Below are positions 1 through 8,102 of a stretch of 26,773 bases of DNA, piece by piece (the first letter of the stretch is position 1; each line of letters begins with the position of its first letter). The position numbers were made by a program, and so were the translations under genes. The notes beneath the pieces are model-generated. The model had not been told where the DNA came from and did no database searches. It worked only from the letters and a program-made list of their open reading frames with translations. The DNA lies in assembly GCA_964591105.1 (NCBI GenBank), contig CAZPZR010000023.1:1-26773 (forward strand), written 5' to 3'. The DNA is from CAZPZR01 sp964591105. GTDB lineage: Bacteria; Bacillota; Clostridia; Lachnospirales; Lachnospiraceae.

Positions 1-39
1 CATGGATTTATTAATAATATTTTTTTAAATAAATTAATT

Positions 40-1137
40 TTATTTTTTTTGCTTTATTTTCGCGTTTCCGGTCGTACCTCGCTCAATCAATTTTGGCTCA
101 TATTCTACATGATATGTACTGATCGGCTCGATGTCGGAATACTGTGTGTAATTCGAAACAATTTTCTTCATAATGATGTCGCAGGCATCTCTTCCCTTAA
201 ACACGACAAAATGTTCTATCGTTGTCAATGACACTTTATGCATACGTGCAAACAGTGTATTATCGCATCCCATTACAGAAATATCTGCTGGAACTTTTAT
301 CTTCGCTTCATGAAGCGCATCTAAAATCCCAAATGCAATCATATCATTCAATCCTACAATTGCCGTAATGTCTTTCGTTTCACTCAAAAGTTCTTTCGTC
401 AGCTCATAGCCAATTCGATATTCCGAATCGATATGCGCAATATTTTCATCAAATTCTTCCTTCGCAGCCTTGATAATCACATTGTCTTTAATTCCTGCCT
501 CTGCAAATTCTTTCAGAAAGCCTTCTACACGTTTGGAACGCTGCTTTTGCCGCACAGTCAATGGTGGAGCAATATACGCAACTTTTCGATGACCAAGTTC
601 CAGCAAATGTTTCGCCATAAGACGTCCAAGTTTTGAATTATCCAGTTCCACTGCATCTACGTCCAATTTTTCATTTTGATTGTTGATAATTGCAACTGGT
701 ATTTTCTTCGATAAATCTTGCACGCGATCCATGAAGCAGTGGCTTGGATTGCAAGTATATATAATCCCTGCCGGCTTCAAGTCCCACATCATTTTCAAAT
801 ATCGCTCTTCCATACGGAGGCTTCTCTGCGTATTGCACACAAACAGTGCAAAGCCCTGCTCCTTGGCTCTGGATTCAATCCCCTGCAGAAGCATCACATA
901 GTACGGATTGGTAAGATTGGAACAAAATACGACCAACAATTTTTCTTTTTTATTCTCTTTTCTTGCTTTTCGTTTTTGCGGAACATATCCAAGTTCTTCC
1001 GCTGCTTTTTCTACCTTCTCAATGGTCTCTTTCGAAAATGATACATTATATTTCTTATTTAATACCATGGATACTGTCGATTGCGATACCCCTGCCGCTT
1101 TTGCAATATCTGTAGATGTCACTTTCTTCTTCGTCAC
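40..1137 (-). CDS. LacI-family transcriptional regulator
   Basis: A 365-residue one-component sugar-responsive regulator. The N-terminus carries the LacI helix-turn-helix (about residues 6-28, with the recognition stretch SQSTVSMVLN), followed by a hinge and a periplasmic-binding-protein-like effector domain (about 68-350). The start is GTG, supported by GGAGG six bases upstream. The spacer after the DNA-binding domain is unusually basic (QKRKARKENKKEK), and the typical hinge Leu motif (AxxL) is not obvious. The gene follows recR by 33 bases with no hairpin between them, so it may be read through from the dnaX operon. A perfect -10 hexamer (1170-1175, minus) overlaps the recR stop but lacks a convincing -35. 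Its targets are not visible here and may lie beyond the left edge. Family assignment is secure; the ligand is unknown. Confidence 0.93.
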   Translation of the reverse strand: MTKKKVTSTDIAKAAGVSQSTVSMVLNKKYNVSFSKETIEKVEKAAEELGYVPQKRKARKENKKEKLLVVFCSNLTNPYYVMLLQGIESRAKEQGFALFVCNTQRSLRMEERYLKMMWDLKPAGIIYTCNPSHCFMDRVQDLSKKIPVAIINNQNEKLDVDAVELDNSKLGRLMAKHLLELGHRKVAYIAPPLTVRQKQRSKRVEGFLKEFAEAGIKDNVIIKAAKEEFDENIAHIDSEYRIGYELTKELLSETKDITAIVGLNDMIAFGILDALHEAKIKVPADISVMGCDNTLFARMHKVSLTTIEHFVVFKGRDACDIIMKKIVSNYTQYSDIEPISTYHVEYEPKLIERGTTGNAKIKQKK

Positions 1138-1170
1138 AATTTGCCTCCAAATTCTTCGAATAGAAATTTA

Positions 1171-1767
1171 TTATAATGTGGTTCTTCCGTCCAGCGCTCT
1201 CAACAACGTCACTTCATCAATGTATTCCAAATCTCCACCAACCGGAACTCCGCTGGCAATTCTGCTCACTTTGATTCCTGTCGGTTTAATCAGCTTGCTG
1301 ATATACATCGCTGTCGTTTCCCCTTCGAGACTTGAATTTGTCGCAATGATTACTTCATCCACGTCCTTCTCCAGTCTCTTGATCAATTCTTTTAACTTAA
1401 TATCTTCTGGACCAATTCCAAGCATTGGTGAAATTGCTCCGTGCAGCACATGATAAACTCCATTATATTTTCCTGTTTTCTCATACGCCGCCAAATCTCT
1501 TGTATTTTCTACTACCATGATTGTGCTGTGATCTCTTCCTGAGTTCGCACAGATTGGGCAAAGTTCTTGGTCTGTCAATGTACAACATTCTGCACAGTAA
1601 CGTACATTTTGCTTCGCTTCCACCATGGTATTTGCAAGTCTCTGAACTTCCTCTTCCGGCAAATGGATTAAATGAAAAGCCAGCCTTGCCGCTGACTTTG
1701 CACCTATGCCTGGGAGACGAGACAATTCTTCAATCAGTCTGCTGATTTGATTACTGTAGTAATCCAT
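1171..1767 (-). CDS. recR: Recombination mediator protein RecR
   Basis: RecR works with RecO (and RecF) to load RecA on gapped DNA. The 198 residues match the usual family length. An N-terminal helix-hairpin-helix (LPGIGAKSA, about 18-26) is followed by a Cys4 zinc finger (C58, C61, C70, C73) and a TOPRIM domain (about 81-175, VVENTRDL and ATNSSLEGE). The conserved C-terminal GGDLEYIDEVTL segment is present. The frame stays open for 20 more codons upstream, overlapping ybaB, but the ATG at 1767 is preferred: it has AGGGAG upstream and gives the family N-terminus MDYYSNQISRLI. It is the third gene of the dnaX-ybaB-recR operon. Confidence 0.97.
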   Translation of the reverse strand: MDYYSNQISRLIEELSRLPGIGAKSAARLAFHLIHLPEEEVQRLANTMVEAKQNVRYCAECCTLTDQELCPICANSGRDHSTIMVVENTRDLAAYEKTGKYNGVYHVLHGAISPMLGIGPEDIKLKELIKRLEKDVDEVIIATNSSLEGETTAMYISKLIKPTGIKVSRIASGVPVGGDLEYIDEVTLLRALDGRTTL

Positions 1768-1804
1768 TCTTTCTACTCCCTGACTTTCTTTTCTTCTTGT
1801 AATC

Positions 1805-2146
1805 TTAGAACATTCCTGGCATTCCACCTGTGAATTTGGACATTGCTGCGGATGATTCAGAATCTACTTTTGTAAGTACTTCGTTGATTGCTACAACCAA
1901 AAGGTCTTCTAACATTTCTACATCATCTGGATCTACAACTTCTTCGTCTAATTTCACTTTTACAACTTTCTTAGAACCTGTCATTGTAACTTCTACAGCA
2001 CCGCCACCAGCTGTTGCTGTAAATTCTTTTGTCTCCATTTCTTTCGCTGCATCTTCCATCTGGCGCTGCATTTTCTGTGCCTGTTTCATAAGATTTGCCA
2101 TATTTCCCGGCATTCCGCCACCTGGGAATCCACCTCTTTTTGCCAT
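1805..2146 (-). CDS. ybaB: YbaB/EbfC family nucleoid-associated protein
   Basis: A small 113-residue DNA-binding protein of the YbaB/EbfC family, which forms dimers and is classically encoded between dnaX and recR. A Gly/Pro/Met-rich N-terminus precedes a long helix (MANLMKQAQKMQRQMEDAAKE, about 15-35). The conserved strand region VEVTMTGSKKVVKVKLDEEVV follows, then a C-terminal helix ending in a Met/Gly/Phe tail. A strong AGGAGG lies just upstream. The exact cellular role of the family (nucleoid organisation or help to RecR) is not settled, so the function is assigned by family and synteny only. Confidence 0.96.
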   Translation of the reverse strand: MAKRGGFPGGGMPGNMANLMKQAQKMQRQMEDAAKEMETKEFTATAGGGAVEVTMTGSKKVVKVKLDEEVVDPDDVEMLEDLLVVAINEVLTKVDSESSAAMSKFTGGMPGMF

Positions 2147-2175
2147 AATTTTGTCCTCCTGTTTTGTCAGCAGAG

Positions 2176-3741
2176 TTAATCCTCCACTGTAATTTCCATA
2201 TTAATAATATTTTCAAGGTCTACGTAACTGTCTTCAAATCTACGTCCATTTTCTACATAGCGAACGTCAATATCAATTACTTTACCGATTTTGTCGGCAA
2301 TCAGACCTGAAATTTCTTCCTTGTGAGCCTCTGTTCCTACTACTCCGGCGCTCACTTCATCCGGAAGTACAATCTGCAGTCGATTTCCTTCTCCCGCACA
2401 CAACTTTGCTTTTTTCAAATAGTTGCGAAGCATCGGAGACGCATCTTGTGCTACTCGACGAAAATCTTTTACAACTGCTTTCACATCTTCTGGAACTGCC
2501 TGTGGAAGTTCCGGTTTTTTCGCTGGTGCTGCTACCTCTTGCTTATCAACGTAGACAATACGCTCGCGCCCTGTCGTCTCTGGGAGTCCTTGCTCCAATT
2601 GTGTCTCAATCGCACGAATTCGATCCAACAGTGAATCCTGATTAGTCTCCATTGCCGGTCTGCAAAGCTTGATCAACGTCACTTCCAAAAGCACGCGCTT
2701 CTGTGTGGAATACTTCAGCTGTCCAGTCAGTTCTGAGAACACACGAATGTAACGAATCAATCGATCATTATCAATCATCTGTGCTTCTTCTTTTAATCTC
2801 GCAAGATTTTCTGTAGATACATCCAGCACATCTTCCATATTGTCAGAGCTTTTCACTAAAAGCAGATTGCGAAGGTACCAGGTAAAATCTGTTGCAAGCT
2901 GTGAAAGTTCACGCCCTTGCATCACCATTTCTTCCACAACACCGATTACTTGATGCACATCCATTTCCAACAAACTTCTGAGCAGTCGGCTGAACACCTC
3001 CGTATCAACTGCGCCAAGCACTTCCAATACATGGTCGTACGTCAATCGCTCACCGATGTGGAATGCCGCACACTGATCCAAAAGACTCAAAGAATCTCGC
3101 ATAGATCCGTCTGCCATACGTGCAATGTAACGCACAGCTTTTTCCTCTACATCCCATCCTTCTTTGTCAATCAGCTCTGTCAGTCGTCTGGAAATTGTCT
3201 CGATAGAAATTCGTTTGAAATCATATCTTTGGCAACGACTCAGAATCGTTACTGGTATCTTATGTGCTTCAGTTGTCGCCAAGATAAATATAACATATTC
3301 CGGCGGTTCTTCCAATGTTTTCAGTAATGCGTTAAACGCACCGATAGAAAGCATATGAACCTCGTCGATGATGTACACTTTATATCTTCCCTCTGTTGGT
3401 CTGTAGGCAACCTCCTCGCGAATCTCACGGATATTGTCTACACCGTTGTTAGACGCTGCGTCAATCTCAATCACATTCATCGATGTATTTGCCGCGATTG
3501 AACGACACATCGCACACTCCCCACATGGACTTCCATCCACAGGATGCTCGCAGTTTACTGCTTTTGCAAATATCTTAGCAACCGTTGTCTTTCCTGTCCC
3601 GCGGGTTCCACAGAACAAATATGCATGCCCAATGCGCTCAGCTTTGATCTGATTCTTCAAGGTTTCAACAATTGCATCTTGCCCTTTTACATCTTCAAAT
3701 TCATCCGGACGAAACTTCCGGTATAATGCCATATATGACAT
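2176..3741 (-). CDS. dnaX: DNA polymerase III subunit gamma/tau
   Basis: Clamp-loader ATPase of the replicative polymerase, 521 residues. The AAA+ module shows Walker A GTRGTGKTT (45-53), a zinc-binding Cys set (C64, C73, C76, C79), Walker B with the DEVH box (126-129), sensor-1 ATTE (155-158) and the SRC arginine-finger motif (168-170). Domain III runs to about residue 370, followed by a linker rich in K, P and Q and a C-terminal tau-like region. The ATG at 3741 is chosen over one ten codons upstream because AGAAGGGG precedes it and MSYMALYRKFRP is the family N-terminus. It is the first gene of the operon with ybaB and recR. Confidence 0.97.
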   Translation of the reverse strand: MSYMALYRKFRPDEFEDVKGQDAIVETLKNQIKAERIGHAYLFCGTRGTGKTTVAKIFAKAVNCEHPVDGSPCGECAMCRSIAANTSMNVIEIDAASNNGVDNIREIREEVAYRPTEGRYKVYIIDEVHMLSIGAFNALLKTLEEPPEYVIFILATTEAHKIPVTILSRCQRYDFKRISIETISRRLTELIDKEGWDVEEKAVRYIARMADGSMRDSLSLLDQCAAFHIGERLTYDHVLEVLGAVDTEVFSRLLRSLLEMDVHQVIGVVEEMVMQGRELSQLATDFTWYLRNLLLVKSSDNMEDVLDVSTENLARLKEEAQMIDNDRLIRYIRVFSELTGQLKYSTQKRVLLEVTLIKLCRPAMETNQDSLLDRIRAIETQLEQGLPETTGRERIVYVDKQEVAAPAKKPELPQAVPEDVKAVVKDFRRVAQDASPMLRNYLKKAKLCAGEGNRLQIVLPDEVSAGVVGTEAHKEEISGLIADKIGKVIDIDVRYVENGRRFEDSYVDLENIINMEITVED

Positions 3742-3798
3742 TTCGTACACCCCTTCTGGATTTAAAATCATTTTTTTATTTTAAGCCATACATAGATA

Positions 3799-3827
3799 AT
3801 TATACCTTTTGAAAGGGTTTGCGTCAA
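3799..3827 (-). promoter_or_regulatory. Sigma-A promoter of the dnaX-ybaB-recR operon
   Basis: On the minus strand, -35 TTGACG (3822-3827) and -10 TATAAT (3799-3804) are separated by exactly 17 bases, about 60 bases upstream of the dnaX start. Five of six and six of six consensus positions match. Confidence 0.85.
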
Positions 3828-3856
3828 TTAGAGACAGGGAGAAATGAAATCAGATT

Positions 3857-3902
3857 GTGTTTTTTGTAAAAAACACCGTCCACATCTCATTTATGCTATA
3901 AT
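3857..3902 (+). promoter_or_regulatory. map promoter with extended -10 and an upstream palindrome
   Basis: An extended -10 (TGCTATAAT, with TATAAT at 3897-3902) lies 35 bases before the map GTG. No good -35 is found at 16-18 bases, which is compatible with an extended -10 promoter. A perfect inverted repeat, GTGTTTTTT-GT-AAAAAACAC (3857-3876), ends at the -35 region and could be an operator or only an A/T-tract curve. Confidence 0.55.
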
Positions 3903-3937
3903 AAACTATATTATAATTTTAGAAAGCGGGTATTATT

Positions 3938-4747
3938 GTGGATAAATTAGATTTGAAGCTTTGGACTCTTGAAGCCAAAGGAGAAATTGTTCCTGATCGT
4001 TCTCTTTTGAAAACACCAGAGCAAATTGATGCGATTAGAAAAAGTGCTGATTTGAACACGGCTGTCCTCGACCACGTTGCTACACACATCAAAGCAGGTA
4101 TGAGCACTGCCGATATTGATAAATTGGTTTATGATTTTACAACAGAGCATGGCGGAATTCCTGCACCTTTGAATTATGAAGGTTTTCCAAAAAGCGTGTG
4201 CACTTCCATCAACAACGTTGTGTGTCACGGAATTCCTGATGAGAATGAAATTCTTATCGAAGGTGACATCATTAATGTCGATGTTTCTACTATATTAAAT
4301 GGATATTATTCCGATGCTTCTCGCATGTTCATCATTGGTGAGACTTCTCCTGAAGCGGAGCATCTTGTTCGTGTGACCAAAGAGTGTGTAGAACTTGGGC
4401 TTGCAGCCGCAAAACCATGGGGACATTTAGGTGATATTGCATATGCGATTCATTCTCACGCCCGTGCAAATGGTTATTCTGTTGTTGAAGATATTGGCGG
4501 ACATGGAATCGGGTTAGAATTCCACGAAGAACCTTATGTCAGCTACGTTACACCAAAGGGAACAGAGATGGTTCTTGTTCCGGGAATGATGTTTACGATT
4601 GAGCCAATGATTAACCAGGGTGGACCTGATTTCTTCATTGATGAGGACAATGGTTGGACCGTTTATACAGAGGACGATGGTCTGTCTGCCCAGATTGAGT
4701 ACATGGTTCTTGTTACCGAAACCGGAATTGAAGTTCTTACGAAATAA
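3938..4747 (+). CDS. map: Methionine aminopeptidase, type I
   Basis: Removes the initiator methionine from nascent proteins in the cytosol. The 269-residue pita-bread fold keeps all five metal ligands: D115, D126, H189, E222 and E254. The substrate-site histidine in VCHG (H97) is also present. It carries about 20 more N-terminal residues than the E. coli enzyme but no SEC-C zinc motif. The start is GTG with a weak GCGGG ribosome binding site; no better in-frame start exists before the conserved region. It is a single gene diverging from dnaX and closed by a hairpin. Confidence 0.96.
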   Translation: MDKLDLKLWTLEAKGEIVPDRSLLKTPEQIDAIRKSADLNTAVLDHVATHIKAGMSTADIDKLVYDFTTEHGGIPAPLNYEGFPKSVCTSINNVVCHGIPDENEILIEGDIINVDVSTILNGYYSDASRMFIIGETSPEAEHLVRVTKECVELGLAAAKPWGHLGDIAYAIHSHARANGYSVVEDIGGHGIGLEFHEEPYVSYVTPKGTEMVLVPGMMFTIEPMINQGGPDFFIDEDNGWTVYTEDDGLSAQIEYMVLVTETGIEVLTK

Positions 4748-4753
4748 TATATT

Positions 4754-4797
4754 AATATCCCAGAGCGGCTGCTTTCGCAACCACGCTGGGATATTTT
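4754..4797. terminator. Hairpin terminator between convergent map and galM
   Basis: AATATCCCAG (4754-4763) pairs with CTGGGATATT (4786-4795), with extra inner pairing around a TTTC loop and a short T run on the plus strand. It lies between two converging genes and may serve both, although the T tract on the minus side is poor. Confidence 0.65.
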
Positions 4798-4805
4798 CAT
4801 AAATT

Positions 4806-5858
4806 TTACCACTTAAACTTATATGCTGTTCTTGTGCGATAAGTTTCTCCTGCCTTACAAATTGGGCCCTCAAAATTCTCGTGATTGATCGCATCTGGAT
4901 AATACTGTGTTTCAAAACAAATTCCCTGTCTGTGTTTATACACAGCATCCTTTTTTCCATGCTCTTCTACAAGGAAATTGCCGGAATACATCTGAATCCC
5001 CGGAAGATCTGTATAAACTTCCATTGTAATTCCACTTACATCACCCGTCATTTCCGCTACTTTTGCATAACAGCCATCATTATTCAGACACCAGTTATGA
5101 TCGTAGCCTTTCCCAAACACCAATGCTTCATAGGATGCTTCAATATCTCGACCAACTGCTTTCTTTTCACGGAAATCCATTGGCGTTCCTTCTACCGGAA
5201 CAATTTCTCCAGTTGGAATTGATTCTGCGTCTGCTCGTGTAAATGTTTCTGCATCCATCCAAACCTGATGATTAACAATACTTCCAGACGCATGTCCATT
5301 CAGATTGAAGTAACTATGATTTGTCAAATTCATAATAGTATCTGCATCTGGTGTTCCCACATAATCAATCTGCACTGCATTATCTTCTGTGAGTGTGTAT
5401 GTCACAGCGATTCGAACTGCCCCAGGATATCCCTGGTCGCCATCCGGACTTTCAAGAGTCAGTGTGATGCTGTTTTCTGTCACTTCATCTACATTCCAGA
5501 GACGACAGTTGTAAAAGTCATATCCACTGTGAAGATTATTTTTTCCATCATTTTGATCTAACTGGTATGATTTTCCATTGATACAGAATGATGCTTTTCC
5601 AATTCGGTTGGCATTTCTACCAACTGTCGCTCCAAAGAAGGTTCCCTTTGCTGTTTCATAAGCTACTGGATCTTTATATCCAAGCACAACATCACACAAT
5701 TCCTGCGCATTTGCTGGAATCTGTAACGAATATAAAGTCGCACCAAAGTCTGTAACTTCCATAATCATTCCATTTGCATTTTCAAATGTATATAAGGTTG
5801 CTTCTTCACCTTTTGTATTTTTCCCAAAAAAGCTGTGTTTCATCACTGCCACCGCCAT
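4806..5858 (-). CDS. galM: Aldose 1-epimerase (galactose mutarotase family)
   Basis: Interconverts alpha and beta anomers of aldoses. In this operon it would equilibrate L-arabinose released by the arabinofuranosidases into the anomer used by the isomerase (inference from context). The 350 residues match the GalM family: DGKNNLHSGYD near residue 105, the catalytic-His segment NLTNHSYFNL (about 180), YDHNWCLN, and the catalytic-Glu segment FETQYYPDAINH near the C-terminus. The start given lies 6 bases after the araA stop but has no good ribosome binding site. The ATG at 5843 (MKHSFFGK) is an equally plausible start. It is the last gene of the arabinose operon. Confidence 0.93.
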   Translation of the reverse strand: MAVAVMKHSFFGKNTKGEEATLYTFENANGMIMEVTDFGATLYSLQIPANAQELCDVVLGYKDPVAYETAKGTFFGATVGRNANRIGKASFCINGKSYQLDQNDGKNNLHSGYDFYNCRLWNVDEVTENSITLTLESPDGDQGYPGAVRIAVTYTLTEDNAVQIDYVGTPDADTIMNLTNHSYFNLNGHASGSIVNHQVWMDAETFTRADAESIPTGEIVPVEGTPMDFREKKAVGRDIEASYEALVFGKGYDHNWCLNNDGCYAKVAEMTGDVSGITMEVYTDLPGIQMYSGNFLVEEHGKKDAVYKHRQGICFETQYYPDAINHENFEGPICKAGETYRTRTAYKFKW

Positions 5859-5864
5859 TTCTGA

Positions 5865-7361
5865 TTATTTATAAAACACATTGCCAAGCATCAAATCTTT
5901 CTTGAAATCTCTGATCTTAGTATCTTTGTCAATGTATACTGCTTCGATTCCCATTGCTTCTGCCCAGTCGCCCATCTGTTCAGCTGTTAAGTCGTAAGAA
6001 AATGCTGTATGGTGTGCTCCACCAGCAAGAATCCACGCTTCTGTTCCTGTAATCAAGTTTGGTTCTGGTGTCCAGAATGCAGTTGCTACTGGAAGTTTTG
6101 GCATTGGTTTTTCGTTTTTCTTACAATTTACATCCTGAATAATCAGACGGAATCTATTTCCAAGATCAATCAATGATGTCGCAATACCTTTTCCTTCTTT
6201 TGATGTAAATACAAGACGTGTAGGATCTTCTCTGTCTCCCATAGAAAGTGGCTGGCACTTAATGCTGATAGGACCATCTGCAATTGTTGGACAAACTTCC
6301 AACATGTGTGCCTGAAGGATTCCTTCTTTTCCCGGAACTAAGTTATATGTATAGTCTTCCATGAAAGATGTTCCTTTTGCGTCTTTCATTCCAGCCGTCA
6401 TAAGTTTCATTACACGTACCATCGCAGCTGTTTTCCAGTCACCTTCTCCACCGAATCCGTAACCTTTTTCCATCAATCTCTGAATTGCAAGTCCTGGTAA
6501 CTGCTGAAGTGAACCAAGATCACCGAAGTGAGTTACAATTGCATGATAATCTTTCTCTTTTAAAAATCTTTCAAATCCAAGCTCAATCTTTGCCTGCACT
6601 GCTACATGTTTTCTGAATTCTTCTGGATCTCTTCCTTCTAAAAGGATATCATATTTGTCGTAATATTCTTCTACTAATGTGTTTACATCGCCTTCTGCTA
6701 CATCTTCCACTGCTGCTGCAATTTCATTTACAGGATATGCGTCAATTTCCCATCCAAATTTGATGTGCGCTTCTACTTTGTCACCTTCTGTTACAGCAAC
6801 ATTTCTCATGTTGTCAGCAATACGCATTACACGTACATGACTACTTTCTAAGATACCTACTGCAGTTCTCTGCCAAGAAGCGATTCTTTCCTGAGTTTCT
6901 TTGTCTTCCCAATATCCCATAATAACTTTACGGTTTTTGTTCAGACGTGTGAAAATATGTCCAAATTCTCTATCTCCATGTGCAGCCTGGTTTTCATTCA
7001 TGAAGTCCATATCGATTTCATCATATGGAATCTCACGATTGTACTGTGTATGGAAATGAAGCAATGGTTTACGAAGTTCTTTTAATCCCAAAATCCATGA
7101 TTTTGCTGGTGAGAATGTATGGCACCATGTGATTACACCTGCACATTCATCATCAATATTTGCTTCATTAAATGTTTTTCTGATTAATTCATTTGTGATT
7201 AATGTTGGTTTCCATACAACTTCATATGGAAGCACTCCTGATGCATTCAATGCATTTACAATAATTTTAGAATGTTCTGCTACATTTTTCAGACATTCAT
7301 CTCCGTATAAATCCTGGGAACCTGTACAAAACCAAAATTTGTAATTTTTTGTAACTAACAT
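5865..7361 (-). CDS. araA: L-arabinose isomerase
   Basis: Converts L-arabinose to L-ribulose, the first catabolic step; Mn-dependent and cytosolic. The 498 residues match the family length. The metal and catalytic residues of the E. coli enzyme are visible as E306 (GGEGDWK), E335 (FMEDYTYN), H352 (QAHMLEVCP) and a His of the HH pair at 450-451 (GGAHHTAFS). AAGGAGA precedes the ATG with good spacing. It lies between araD (30-base gap) and galM (6-base gap), so the three are cotranscribed. Confidence 0.98.
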   Translation of the reverse strand: MLVTKNYKFWFCTGSQDLYGDECLKNVAEHSKIIVNALNASGVLPYEVVWKPTLITNELIRKTFNEANIDDECAGVITWCHTFSPAKSWILGLKELRKPLLHFHTQYNREIPYDEIDMDFMNENQAAHGDREFGHIFTRLNKNRKVIMGYWEDKETQERIASWQRTAVGILESSHVRVMRIADNMRNVAVTEGDKVEAHIKFGWEIDAYPVNEIAAAVEDVAEGDVNTLVEEYYDKYDILLEGRDPEEFRKHVAVQAKIELGFERFLKEKDYHAIVTHFGDLGSLQQLPGLAIQRLMEKGYGFGGEGDWKTAAMVRVMKLMTAGMKDAKGTSFMEDYTYNLVPGKEGILQAHMLEVCPTIADGPISIKCQPLSMGDREDPTRLVFTSKEGKGIATSLIDLGNRFRLIIQDVNCKKNEKPMPKLPVATAFWTPEPNLITGTEAWILAGGAHHTAFSYDLTAEQMGDWAEAMGIEAVYIDKDTKIRDFKKDLMLGNVFYK

Positions 7362-7391
7362 AATCTTTCTCTCCTTTTCTTATTTATAAAT

Positions 7392-8087
7392 TTATTTTTG
7401 TCCGTAATAAGCATTTGCTCCATGCTTACGATAATAATGTTTATCCTGTAATTCCTGTGGTGCTGGCTGATTTTTTGAATTGATCACCTCACACTGTGCT
7501 GCCATTTTCCCAACTTCTTCTAAGACAACTGCGTTGTGCACTGCCTCATTTGCATCTTTTCCCCAGGTAAATGGACCATGATTTTTACAAAGAACCGCTG
7601 GAGTTGCTGCATAATCGATTCCTTTTGCTTCAAATTCGTCTGCTATCAGCACACCCGTATTTTTCTCATAAGCTTCTTCGATTTCTTCTTTTGTCAGATT
7701 GCGAACACACGGAACTTCTCCATAGATATAATCCGCATGTGTAGTTCCATAACAAGGAATTGCGCGTCCTGCCTGTGCCCAGCTTGTTGCCCATGGAGAA
7801 TGTGTATGTACCACTCCGCCAATTTCTGGAAAACGATTGTAAAGTACCACATGAGTTGCCGTATCGGAAGAAGGATTGTATTTTCCTTCTACTTTGTTCC
7901 CTTCCAAGTCAACTACTACCATATCTTCTGGTGTCAATTTGTCATAATCAACTCCACTTGGTTTGATAACAAACAGCCCTTTTTCTCGGTCAATTCCACT
8001 TACATTTCCCCATGTGAATGTTACAAGCCCATGTTTTGGAAGAAGCATATTTGCTTCATAAACTTCTTTTTTCAACTGTTCTAACAT
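7392..8087 (-). CDS. araD: L-ribulose-5-phosphate 4-epimerase
   Basis: Converts L-ribulose-5-phosphate to D-xylulose-5-phosphate, feeding the pentose phosphate or phosphoketolase route. This 231-residue class II aldolase-fold enzyme keeps the zinc ligands H94, H96 (VVHTHSPWA) and H170 (KNHGPFTWG). K42, D75 and D119 correspond to catalytic positions of the E. coli enzyme, and a C-terminal Tyr-Tyr-Gly-Gln tail is present. A GGGAG ribosome binding site precedes the ATG. It starts 15 bases after the kinase gene. Confidence 0.97.
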   Translation of the reverse strand: MLEQLKKEVYEANMLLPKHGLVTFTWGNVSGIDREKGLFVIKPSGVDYDKLTPEDMVVVDLEGNKVEGKYNPSSDTATHVVLYNRFPEIGGVVHTHSPWATSWAQAGRAIPCYGTTHADYIYGEVPCVRNLTKEEIEEAYEKNTGVLIADEFEAKGIDYAATPAVLCKNHGPFTWGKDANEAVHNAVVLEEVGKMAAQCEVINSKNQPAPQELQDKHYYRKHGANAYYGQK

Positions 8088-8102
8088 CGTCTTCTCCCAC
8101 CT

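Noticed and set aside
1..3. CAT at the left edge as a start codon of a minus-strand gene
   Set aside because: The sequence upstream of it is A/T-rich with no ribosome binding site, and the gene would lie outside the window.
908..1453. 181-codon plus-strand open frame
   Set aside because: It is antisense to the LacI gene and recR, with a composition typical of a shadow frame and no recognisable domain.
1768..1827. Upstream extension of recR with MECQECSK
   Set aside because: It overlaps ybaB and lacks a ribosome binding site; the internal ATG gives the canonical 198-residue protein.
2515..2520. A6 run in dnaX (minus strand) near codon 408 as a gamma/tau programmed frameshift site
   Set aside because: The in-frame arrangement is G AAA AAA CC, not the X XXY YYZ slip heptamer, and a -1 shift leads into a long open stretch rather than an early stop.
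4514..4960. 148-codon minus-strand open frame across the map end and the terminator
   Set aside because: It runs through two convergent genes and their hairpin, and has no family resemblance.
7536..8084. 182-codon plus-strand open frame antisense to araD
   Set aside because: It mirrors araD codons and is rich in Cys/His/Phe, as reverse-strand shadows are.
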